Assembly (NCBI GenBank): GCA_029261575.1
Contig: JAJDBD010000082.1
Coordinates: 1 to 48,702, forward strand
Origin: Nitrospinaceae bacterium
GTDB lineage: Bacteria; Nitrospinota; Nitrospinia; Nitrospinales; JACRGP01
Direction: 5' to 3'
DNA: 48,702 bases
This document shows, piece after piece, positions 41,953 through 48,702 of the stretch. The notes below the pieces were generated by a model that did not search any database, had not been told where the DNA came from, and worked only from the letters and a program-made list of their open reading frames with translations. Made by a program: the position numbers and the translations under genes. Within the stretch, counting starts at the first letter, position 1. Every line of letters starts with the position of its first letter.

Positions 41953-43914
41953 TCAATAAACCATGATCAGGATGGCGAGAAAGCCGACCACCATGAACAG
42001 GGCGTAGTTGCGGACGAATCCGGATTGATAGGGGCTGGCTAGCTTGCTGAACCAGCCGATGGTTTGGGCCGCTCCGTTCACCGCTCCATCGACCACCTTG
42101 GCGTCGCCTTTCCACAAATAAAAGGATCCTTCCACCGTGGGCTGGACGATGTATTCGTCGATTCGCTCGTCCACTTCGTATTTGTTTTTAACCAGTTCGA
42201 AACCCCATTGTCCTTCCATGACTTTGTCTGGAAGGTTGGGGAATTTGATATAGAAAAAGTAAGCGGCGGTGATGCCCCCGATTGCGATCAACAGAGAAAC
42301 CGCCATCAAGGAAACCTCCAGCCCGACGTTATGCGACGGCTCGTGAGTCAAACTCTCGAACAGGGGCACGTGATGCCCTTCCGCGATCATATGTTGCGTC
42401 GAGTAGTCGATGATCGCCTGCGGGTTGACATGGAAGACCGGTTCCAGCCACTCATGCAATACGTGCCAGCCGTGGAAAAGCGGAATTCCCAGCAAGCCGC
42501 CAAAAAAGGCGAGGAACGCCAGTATCACCAGCGGCGTGGTCATGATTTTTGACGGTTCATGGGGATGAAAGGTCAAGTCGTAACGGGCTTCGCCGTAGAA
42601 CGTCATGAACACCAGACGGAACATGTAAAACGCCGTCAGAAACGCTCCGGTAACGCCCATTCCCCATAAAATGATATTGCCGTCCATCAGGGAATGAAAC
42701 AGGATTTCATCCTTGCTGAAAAACCCGGAAAGCGGAAATATGCCGGCAATGGCCAGGGTCGACACAAGAAAAGTTATGTGGGTGATGGGGAAATGATCCT
42801 TCAATCCGCCGTATTTTCTCATGTCCTGTTCGTGGTGCATGCCGTGGATAACGCTTCCAGAGCCAAGGAACAGACACGCCTTGAAAAATGCGTGGGTGAT
42901 GAGATGGAAAATCGCCGCCGTGTAGGCGCCGACGCCGCAGGCCAAAAACATGTAGCCGATCTGGCTGACCGTGGAATAAGCGAGTACGCGTTTGATGTCG
43001 TTTTGCGCCATGCCGATGGTGGCGGCGAATACCGCCGTGCCTCCGCCGACGAAGGCGACAATATTCATGGACAGGGGCGACAACGCGAAGAGAACGTTGC
43101 AACGGGCCACCATGTACACGCCCGCGGTGACCATTGTCGCGGCGTGGATCAAGGCGGATACCGGCGTGGGACCTTCCATGGCGTCCGGCAACCAGGTGTA
43201 TAACGGGATTTGCGCGGATTTTCCGGTGGCGCCGATGAAAAGGAGAATACAAATCATGGTCGCCGTTTCGCTTCCATAAATCAGCGTGGTGGGCGCTGCA
43301 GAAAATACTGTGGTGTAGTCGATGGAACCGAACTGATTGAAGATAAACAGCACGCCGAGAATGAACGCAAAATCCCCGATCCGGTTGACCACGAAGGCTT
43401 TGGTCCCGGCGTCGCAGGCGGATTTTTTATCGAAGTAGTACCCGATCAGGAAGTAGGAGCAACAGCCCACGCCTTCCCAGCCGATAAACATCAGCAGGAA
43501 GTTGTTGCCCATGACCAGGATGAGCATGGCGCCGAGGAACAGATTGAAATAGCAAAAGAAGCGGTAAAAACTGTACTCCTCGTACATATAGCCCACGGCG
43601 TAAACGTGGATGACGGATCCCACGCCGGAAACGACCAGCATCATCACCAGCGATAATGGATCGATCTGATAACCCCATTGCACGACAAAATCGGAGACGG
43701 GTATCCAGTTGAACAGGATCTGTTCCCAGACATGGACGCCTTCCGGCAGGAGCAAAAAGCCGAGCAACACCAGTAGGGTAATGAGGAACGAAAGAATCGG
43801 TCCGCCGCAGGCGATTTTTGCAACCTTGTCTTTTCCGAGTTTGAGGCCGTATACGCCGCATACAATGGATCCCAGGATGGGGATCAGCGGAATCAGCCAG
43901 GCTAATTGGAGCAT
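41953..43914 (-). CDS. nuoL: NADH-quinone oxidoreductase subunit L
   Basis: A 653-residue subunit of the membrane arm with about 16 helices and the long C-terminal lateral helix that spans the antiporter-like subunits. Blocks seen: LMFIGWEGVGCCSYFLIG (essential Glu), GKSAQIPLYTWLPDAMEGPT with the key Lys, and MAQNDIKRVLAYSTVSQIGY. The length is near the family norm. Fourteen bases separate it from nuoK. No frameshift is visible. Confidence 0.96.
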   Translation of the reverse strand: MLQLAWLIPLIPILGSIVCGVYGLKLGKDKVAKIACGGPILSFLITLLVLLGFLLLPEGVHVWEQILFNWIPVSDFVVQWGYQIDPLSLVMMLVVSGVGSVIHVYAVGYMYEEYSFYRFFCYFNLFLGAMLILVMGNNFLLMFIGWEGVGCCSYFLIGYYFDKKSACDAGTKAFVVNRIGDFAFILGVLFIFNQFGSIDYTTVFSAAPTTLIYGSETATMICILLFIGATGKSAQIPLYTWLPDAMEGPTPVSALIHAATMVTAGVYMVARCNVLFALSPLSMNIVAFVGGGTAVFAATIGMAQNDIKRVLAYSTVSQIGYMFLACGVGAYTAAIFHLITHAFFKACLFLGSGSVIHGMHHEQDMRKYGGLKDHFPITHITFLVSTLAIAGIFPLSGFFSKDEILFHSLMDGNIILWGMGVTGAFLTAFYMFRLVFMTFYGEARYDLTFHPHEPSKIMTTPLVILAFLAFFGGLLGIPLFHGWHVLHEWLEPVFHVNPQAIIDYSTQHMIAEGHHVPLFESLTHEPSHNVGLEVSLMAVSLLIAIGGITAAYFFYIKFPNLPDKVMEGQWGFELVKNKYEVDERIDEYIVQPTVEGSFYLWKGDAKVVDGAVNGAAQTIGWFSKLASPYQSGFVRNYALFMVVGFLAILIMVY

Positions 43915-43928
43915 ATCTTAATCTTTCC

Positions 43929-44231
43929 TCACCACTTCATTAAATTGAATTCGTCCAGATTGATGGTCGGCTTGTTTCGGTACATGGAGATCACAATGGC
44001 GAGGCCGACGGAAACTTCGGCGGCGGCGACGCACATGACCATGAAACTGAATATCTGACCGTCGTGCTGGTTGTTGTAGCGATCAAAAGCGATCAGGGAA
44101 ATGTTCACGGCGTTCAACATGATTTCAACGCACATGAACACCACGATGGCGTTTCGGCGCACCAGCACTCCCAACACGCCTATGCTGAAAAGAATCCCGC
44201 TCAGGATCAGGTAATATTCAAGTTCAACCAT
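43929..44231 (-). CDS. nuoK: NADH-quinone oxidoreductase subunit K
   Basis: A 100-residue three-helix subunit of complex I. The conserved glutamates lie in [14 protein letters not shown] (second helix) and [11 protein letters not shown] (third helix). The start is three bases after the nuoJ stop, so the two are translationally coupled. Length is typical (about 100). Confidence 0.95.
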   Translation of the reverse strand: MVELEYYLILSGILFSIGVLGVLVRRNAIVVFMCVEIMLNAVNISLIAFDRYNNQHDGQIFSFMVMCVAAAEVSVGLAIVISMYRNKPTINLDEFNLMKW

Positions 44232-44234
44232 GGT

Positions 44235-44744
44235 TCAGTCTGTTTTAGTTTTGGCCAAAACGAGCGCCCCGATCATCGCTACCAGGAGCAGGATCGAGGC
44301 CACTTCAAACGGCAATACATAATCGGTGAACAGTTTGGCGCCCACCATTTCAGTCGTTCCGAAATTTTCCGCCACCGGCATGCCCGGCCCAAAATTGGCG
44401 TCCGTCGCGATCTCCACCAATTTGTAAACCAGTCCCAAGACTAAAAATCCGGTTAAAACGGACAACAGGGTATTGTGCTCCCGCGCCTTCCAGACCGTGT
44501 CCTCGGCGGTTTTAAGATTGAGCAACATGATCACGAACATGAACAGGACCATGATAGCGCCGGCGTATATCAAAACCTGAAGAATGGCCAGAAAATGGGC
44601 GGACTGAATGACGAACACTCCGGCCAGGCACAACATCATCCCGATCAGGCTCACGGCGGAACCGATGGGACTTTTGTTGAACACCACGCCGAACGCCAAA
44701 AGGACGCTCAGAAGGGCTATCGGGATGAAGAAGAATAATTCCAT
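44235..44744 (-). CDS. nuoJ: NADH-quinone oxidoreductase subunit J
   Basis: A 169-residue five-helix subunit of complex I. The ATG at 44744 (MELFFFIPIAL) gives the family start; the same frame is open further upstream, inside nuoI, without homology. Conserved pi-bulge helix region: AILQVLIYAGAIMVLFMFVIML. It overlaps the end of nuoI by 28 bases. Confidence 0.94.
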   Translation of the reverse strand: MELFFFIPIALLSVLLAFGVVFNKSPIGSAVSLIGMMLCLAGVFVIQSAHFLAILQVLIYAGAIMVLFMFVIMLLNLKTAEDTVWKAREHNTLLSVLTGFLVLGLVYKLVEIATDANFGPGMPVAENFGTTEMVGAKLFTDYVLPFEVASILLLVAMIGALVLAKTKTD

Positions 44745-45301
44745 TTTCCAGACATTTGCCTCGTAAATTCGATCCGGTCCTTCAGATCCTCGGTAGACAC
44801 GGCCAATTGTTCCTTGTTGTATTTCATTTGCTTGCGATCCAGCATGTTGAACTCGCACATATCGCTCATGAAGATCGCTTCCTCCGGACAGGCTTCTTCG
44901 CAAAAGCCGCAGAAGATGCAGATCGACATGTCGATGGTGAATTCCTCGGGCCAGCGTTCCAGCTCGTTTTGCTTGCCGGGGTTGGAGCCGGGAATGATAT
45001 CGATACAGTACGCCGGGCAAGCCGCCTCGCACAATCCGCAGGCGACGCAGTTGTAGTTCCCCTTTTCATTGACGGCCAACACCGGGCGGCCTCGATAGGC
45101 CAGGGGATATTTGACGGTTTGCTCGGGATAATACACGGTGAATATTGGGCGTTCCTTTTTCTGTCCCAAAAGAAACGGGATGAATCCAAACAGGTTCAAA
45201 AAGAAATGCCTGGAGGTGATGTACATCCCGCGGATGATTTCCGGGAGGTAACTCTTTTCCCACCAGGTCATTTTGACGTTTCGATCGACGTAGTAAGCCA
45301 T
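44717..45301 (-). CDS. nuoI: NADH-quinone oxidoreductase subunit I
   Basis: A 194-residue peripheral subunit carrying two [4Fe-4S] clusters (N6a, N6b) on the path to quinone. The cysteine sets are C85/C88/C91/C95 (CVACGLCEAACP) and C128/C131/C134/C138 (CIFCGFCEEACP). An N-terminal amphipathic part (1-50) attaches to the membrane arm. The first residues after the ATG at 45301 are standard, and the gene starts 22 bases after nuoH. Confidence 0.95.
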   Translation of the reverse strand: MAYYVDRNVKMTWWEKSYLPEIIRGMYITSRHFFLNLFGFIPFLLGQKKERPIFTVYYPEQTVKYPLAYRGRPVLAVNEKGNYNCVACGLCEAACPAYCIDIIPGSNPGKQNELERWPEEFTIDMSICIFCGFCEEACPEEAIFMSDMCEFNMLDRKQMKYNKEQLAVSTEDLKDRIEFTRQMSGKWNYSSSSR

Positions 45302-45323
45302 GGTTCCTGCTCCGATATACCGG

Positions 45324-46409
45324 TCAGGCGAGCGCCAGTATAATAATCCCCGTCACAACAATGTTGGCCAGGGAAAGGGGTAATAAAATTTTCCAACCCA
45401 GGTTCATGATCTGGTCGTAGCGAAACCGGGGAAGGGTCCAGCGGATGGTCATTTGTACCCAGATGAAAAACGTCACCTTGGCGAAAAACACGCCGACATG
45501 AAACAACATTGCGACAATGTTGGACCCGGTGGCGCCCAGAAAATCGAACAGCGAGATGAGGGTCGCGGTACCCAAAAAGGGCACATGCCAGGCCCCGAAG
45601 AATAGCAAGGTGATCAGGGCGGCGATGGTGACCATCTCGATGAATTCGGCCATGAAGAACATGCCGAACTTGAGTCCGCTGTATTCGGTAAAATACCCGG
45701 CGACCAATTCCGACTCGGCTTCCGGGTTGTCAAAAGGTATTCGTTTATTTTCGGCGATGGACGCGGTGAAAAACATGAAAAAACCGACGGGCTGTAAAAA
45801 GATTCCCCAGCGAAAAAAGTTTTCCTGGATGGCGCCAATTTCGGTCAGCCGCATGGTTCCATAAACCATCAACACACCGATGATGGTCAGGCCCATGGCG
45901 ACTTCGTAGGAAATCATCTGCGAGGCGGTGCGCATCGACCCCAGCATGGACCAGTTGTTGTTGGAGCTCCAGCCGGCGATCACGTAACCGTAGGTAGCCA
46001 GCGAGGCGATGGCAAACACAAACAGCAGACCGACGTCCAGGTCCGATATCACCAGGCTGACTTCTTTTCCGAAGAGAGTGTACTGGCCGCCGAAAGGCAC
46101 CACGGCAAAGGTGATGATGGCGGGGACCAGGGCGATGATCGGACTCAACGTGTGCATGACCTTGTCGGCGCCGTCGGGAATGAAATCTTCCTTGGTGAAC
46201 ATTTTCAATGCGTCGGCCAGAATATGAAACAGGCCCAGCGCGCGAAACCCCATAATGTCCGCGCGGTTGGCGCCGATCCGGTCCTGCATGATGGCGCTCT
46301 GCTTGCGCTCCACCCAGGTCAGGATCGGGGCGAAAAACCCAACAGTGACGGCCAGGATAAAACCGATTTTAACCAGGGTGATGATCAGATCGACAATTAT
46401 ATCAGTCAT
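45324..46409 (-). CDS. nuoH: NADH-quinone oxidoreductase subunit H
   Basis: A 361-residue membrane subunit that forms much of the quinone channel at the arm junction. Conserved segments: GFFAPILTWVERKQSAIMQDR, IGANRADIMGFRALG, RIPFDNPEAESELVAGY and FIWVQMTIRWTLPRFRYDQ. It starts one base after the nuoC stop (TGA then ATG at 46409). The first helix has the usual IITLVKIGFILAVTV sequence. Complete. Confidence 0.95.
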   Translation of the reverse strand: MTDIIVDLIITLVKIGFILAVTVGFFAPILTWVERKQSAIMQDRIGANRADIMGFRALGLFHILADALKMFTKEDFIPDGADKVMHTLSPIIALVPAIITFAVVPFGGQYTLFGKEVSLVISDLDVGLLFVFAIASLATYGYVIAGWSSNNNWSMLGSMRTASQMISYEVAMGLTIIGVLMVYGTMRLTEIGAIQENFFRWGIFLQPVGFFMFFTASIAENKRIPFDNPEAESELVAGYFTEYSGLKFGMFFMAEFIEMVTIAALITLLFFGAWHVPFLGTATLISLFDFLGATGSNIVAMLFHVGVFFAKVTFFIWVQMTIRWTLPRFRYDQIMNLGWKILLPLSLANIVVTGIIILALA

Positions 46410-46410
46410 A

Positions 46411-46899
46411 TCAGTTCAACGGCCCTATCAGGGGTTGGCGTTTGTTGATGGGATAATCCTTGCGCAGAGGATGGCCTTTAAAACCTTCGTACATGAGAAT
46501 TCTTTTCAAATTGGGATGGCCCTTGAAACGGATACCGTACATGTCCCAGATTTCGCGTTCAAACCAGTTGGCGGTTTTCCACAGTTCGCAGACGGTTTCC
46601 AGAATACAATCGTCCTCGGAAACGGGAATTTTAACGCGAAAGCGCGTGTTGTATTTGGTGGAGTAAAAATGATAAACGACTTCATATCGGACGGGATTCT
46701 TTTTGTAATAATCCACCGCGGTGAGGTCCATCAGAAAGTCGAAAGCCAACGCCGGGTCGTCGCGCAAAAACAAGCACAGGGGAATCAGGGCGTCTTTTTT
46801 AACGGTGACGGTTTGGTCGCCGCGAAAATTATGCTGGTCCAGAATCTGGTCCGCAAATTTTCCTTTGACTGCGTCGATGAGGTCTGTTTTATCCGTCAT
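46411..46899 (-). CDS. nuoC: NADH-quinone oxidoreductase subunit C
   Basis: A 162-residue peripheral subunit of complex I (30 kDa-type), part of the quinone module. The conserved C-terminal region is WFEREIWDMYGIRFKGHPNL followed by GHPLRKDYP. It is a separate gene, not fused to nuoD. It starts 12 bases after nuoA. nuoB is expected between nuoA and nuoC in most genomes but is not there, and nuoD does not follow; see findings. Confidence 0.94.
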   Translation of the reverse strand: MTDKTDLIDAVKGKFADQILDQHNFRGDQTVTVKKDALIPLCLFLRDDPALAFDFLMDLTAVDYYKKNPVRYEVVYHFYSTKYNTRFRVKIPVSEDDCILETVCELWKTANWFEREIWDMYGIRFKGHPNLKRILMYEGFKGHPLRKDYPINKRQPLIGPLN

Positions 46900-46911
46900 T
46901 GGAGAATGTGG

Positions 46912-47268
46912 TCACTCCCAGTCCAGGCCGCCGCGCCGCCAAACGTACAGTAGGCCGACTCCTAAAATTATCAGAAAAAGAAACATCTCGACAAACCCAA
47001 AAACGCCCAGCCGTTTATACAAGACAGCCCAGGGAAAAAGAAAAACCGCTTCGATATCGAACAAAATAAACAGAACGGCGACGAGATAAAACTTCACCGA
47101 AAACCGCTGGTGAGGGGAGACGATTTGACTCTCTCCGCACTCAAAAGGTTCTGCCTTGTCCGCGAATCTATGTTTGGGTCCGAGAATGGAAGTGGCGACC
47201 ACCATGCCGACGGCGATACCGATGGCAATGATGAGCATCAAAAAGGCGCCTGTATATTGTTCCAGCAT
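46912..47268 (-). CDS. nuoA: NADH-quinone oxidoreductase subunit A
   Basis: A 118-residue three-helix subunit of complex I. The conserved loop contains PFECGESQIV and the later block RFSVKFYLVAVLFILFDIEA with the acidic residues. The ATG at 47268 (MLEQYTGAFLML) is chosen; 44 in-frame codons upstream are not homologous. It is the first gene of the operon, with a promoter at 47412-47441. The C-terminus WRRGGLDWE is typical. Confidence 0.95.
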   Translation of the reverse strand: MLEQYTGAFLMLIIAIGIAVGMVVATSILGPKHRFADKAEPFECGESQIVSPHQRFSVKFYLVAVLFILFDIEAVFLFPWAVLYKRLGVFGFVEMFLFLIILGVGLLYVWRRGGLDWE

Positions 47269-47411
47269 TTGATTTCCGGATCGATGGGTGGCCCTGAATC
47301 TGATTGGCGAAAACGGCGAGGCGGACGTATTAAATCCGAAAAAAAAGGGATTATGGAAGACAGTTTCCCGCCACAAATCCCAGCCACAGGTCCCGGCCAA
47401 TCAGAGGGGGG

Positions 47412-47441
47412 ATACTACTCTAATACCAGTGATATTGTCAA
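47412..47441 (-). promoter_or_regulatory. Predicted sigma-70 promoter of the nuo operon
   Basis: On the minus strand: consensus -35 TTGACA (47436-47441), an 18-base spacer and -10 TAGTAT (47412-47417). Transcription would start near 47405, about 137 bases ahead of nuoA. Confidence 0.7.
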
Positions 47442-47572
47442 CGAAAAAGCTTGAGAAAGCGGGAAATTTTGGACCGAGACTGGCAATGGCGCGGGGTTTT
47501 GGTTGCGGTCGGAAAAGAGTTGTTAGACGGGATTGACAGGATAGAAACTGGATTCAAAAAGGCAGGTTCATT

Positions 47573-47800
47573 TTGGCAAACATTCTTACCCTTAAAACCG
47601 GCAACGCTTATGTCGTAATTTCCGGAAAAAACGACCGGGTCGTTCAGGGTAAGAAATCAAAAAAGATATCCACCTGGCGGACGCTATCTTCATTTATCAA
47701 GTTGATCCTGTAGGAAGGATTTTTTCAAACGCGGGTAGGGGGAAGGGCGGGGTAAAAAAAACGCCGCGCTATTTTATTCGCTATACAAGAGAGTTCAAGC
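47573..47800 (+). pseudogene. Possible frameshifted small gene
   Basis: A TTG at 47573 with AGGCAGG upstream opens a 46-codon frame (ANILTLKTGNAYVVISGKND...). After a run of six A's near 47663, the next frame continues gene-like (KDIHLADAIFIYQVDPVGRI). The two parts could be one gene broken at the A run, or chance. The rest of 47269-47978 holds the nuo promoter and tandem repeats. Not recognised. Confidence 0.25.
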
Positions 47801-47801
47801 C

Positions 47802-47977
47802 CGTAGCGTTACCCAAACAAGTTGCGCCTGTTGCCTCCAGGCGCTTGCCTGGCGGCGCCTTCGCCGCCACTCGCCGTGGAGGCAGGGTTTGAGTTGCAAG
47901 CCCTCCCAAGTTCGTAGCGTTACCCAAACAAGTTGCGCCTATTGCCTCCAGGCGCTTGCCTGGCGGCGCCTTCGCCG
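47802..47977 (+). repeat. Dispersed repeat, divergent tandem copies E1 and E2
   Basis: Two 65-base units at a 111-base period (47802-47866 and 47913-47977) differ at one position. Each reads CGTAGCGTTACCCAAACAAG then TTGCGCCT and a GC-rich palindrome (CCAGGCGCTTGCCTGG). The preceding TTGCAAGCCC and the order TTGCAA-GTAGC-GT..CC-AAG-CGCCT relate it to copies A-D. Confidence 0.7.
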
Positions 47978-47978
47978 G

Positions 47979-48014
47979 AAAAAAAAACGCCGCCCCGGTT
48001 TCCTGGGGCGGCGT
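47979..48014 (-). terminator. Intrinsic terminator of the rRNA operon
   Basis: A perfect stem ACGCCGCCCC/GGGGCGGCGT (47987-47996 with 48005-48014) and an 8-base loop. It is followed on the minus strand by nine T's. It lies about 10 bases beyond the 5S gene. Confidence 0.92.
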
Positions 48015-48024
48015 GGAATATTAA

Positions 48025-48141
<117 letters not shown>

Positions 48142-48168
48142 AATTTTTGATGGGGCCTCTAAAATCGG

Positions 48169-48250
48169 ATATTTCCGCTTTTGGCAACTCGCGGACCCTT
48201 ATTTCATAAGGGCCGCTCACGGCCATGATTAATTCTTAGAGGAACCCTTT
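48169..48250 (+). repeat. Hairpin repeat in the 5S-23S spacer, copy 2
   Basis: TTGGCAACTCGCGG, an inverted pair ACCCTTA...TAAGGG within GCGG..CCGC, then GCTCACGGCC. It is the second copy of 5890-5962. It occupies the middle of the spacer between 23S and 5S (48142-48329), a place where RNase processing occurs. Confidence 0.75.
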
Positions 48251-48329
48251 ATTTTTTGAACAATTGAATATCGTTTGAAAGTAACCGAGTTGGCGATCCG
48301 GGTAAACCCGGACCGCCGGGAAATTATAA

Positions 48330-48702
48330 AAGGTCAAGCCTCACGACTTATTAGTACTGGTTAGCTAAACACATTACTGCGCTTACACATCCAGCCTATC
48401 AACCTCATAGTCTATAAGGAGTCTTTAGTCTTCCCGAAGGAAGAAGAGATATCTTGTTTTGGAGTTGGCTTCCCGCTTAGATGCATTCAGCGGTTATCCG
48501 TTCCGAACGTAGCTACCGGGCAATGCAATTGGCGTCACAACCCGAACACTAGAGGTTCGTCCACTCCGGTCCTCTCGTACTAGGAGCAGCTCTCCTCAGA
48601 TATCTCACACCCACGACGGATAGGGACCAAACTGTCTCACGACGTTTTAAACCCAGCTCGCGTACCGCTTTAATGGGCGAACAGACCAACCCTTGGGACC
48701 TG
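48330..48702 (-). rRNA. rrl: 23S ribosomal RNA, 3' end (truncated by window)
   Basis: The minus strand carries the highly conserved 3' part of 23S rRNA. It includes the sarcin-ricin loop (AGTACGAGAGGACCGGAGTG at about 48563-48582) and AACCGCTGAATGCATCTAAG. The 3' end is near GGCTTGACCTT at 48330. The gene continues beyond 48702. With 5S it forms the distal part of an rRNA operon. Confidence 0.97.

Noticed and set aside
46900-46911. Possibility of nuoB or nuoD hidden in the operon gaps
   Set aside because: The nuoA-nuoC gap is 12 bases and nuoC-nuoH one base; no extra frame fits, and no nuoB cysteine motif or nuoD block occurs in any frame between 38925 and 47268.

Overview
The window reads as a chromosomal segment of a free-living, probably marine, Gram-negative bacterium. 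The gene mix resembles Nitrospinota or neighbouring deltaproteobacterial-grade lineages: a split complex I operon, a GAF histidine kinase with its regulator, glgA-galT, a MAF-type glycosyltransferase, SUMF1 and cupredoxin proteins, and glycine-betaine synthesis. The taxonomic guess is inference; a comparison of the rRNA at the right end would settle it. Genes are tightly packed, often overlapping by a few bases, with TTG and GTG starts in places. Several families of short non-coding repeats fill the gaps.

Layout. 1-2776: a MITE-like element, an FxsA membrane protein, and a methyltransferase/geranylgeranyl-reductase-type flavoprotein pair. 2777-3927: an AT-rich insert with a membrane protein and a small Cys-rich protein between direct repeats. 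3928-7301 (minus): a periplasmic cupredoxin, a lipoprotein and a membrane adenylate cyclase, a likely signalling module. 7456-16693: housekeeping genes (tsaB, a YdcH-type protein, rnd, a MAF glycosyltransferase, mutL, TPR proteins, an XRE regulator) separated by copies of a ~110 bp dispersed repeat. 16328-24271 (minus): the pantothenate genes panB-panC-panD, a deoxynucleoside kinase, a two-component system, and glgA-galT. 24429-32093: coaBC, a SUMF1 protein, a zinc-ribbon membrane protein, copA, apbE, rpe and tatA.

32016-34967 is an islet bounded by a 141 bp direct repeat of the tatA 3' end plus terminator. It holds a BCCT osmolyte transporter and a divergent sarcosine/dimethylglycine N-methyltransferase that makes glycine betaine. 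The methyltransferase has a recognisable promoter and a leader with terminator-like hairpins. 35011-36426 encodes an alanine-dehydrogenase-like protein. 36463-38322 is an accessory zone with a second MITE copy, an orphan XRE antitoxin with an operator-like inverted repeat, a hypothetical gene and a higBA toxin-antitoxin pair.

38925-47268 (minus) is a complex I operon in the order nuoA-C-H-I-J-K-L-M-N with a good promoter at 47412-47441. It lacks nuoB, D, E, F and G, which must lie elsewhere. 47979-48702 (minus) carries the end of an rRNA operon: the 3' part of 23S, then 5S, then a strong intrinsic terminator.

Themes. Vitamin and cofactor supply is represented by panBCD, coaBC and apbE. Copper handling is represented by CopA and the cupredoxin proteins. 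Osmoadaptation is represented by betaine synthesis plus BCCT transport. Respiration is represented by the complex I membrane arm. No CRISPR array, prophage, transposase or tRNA gene was seen.
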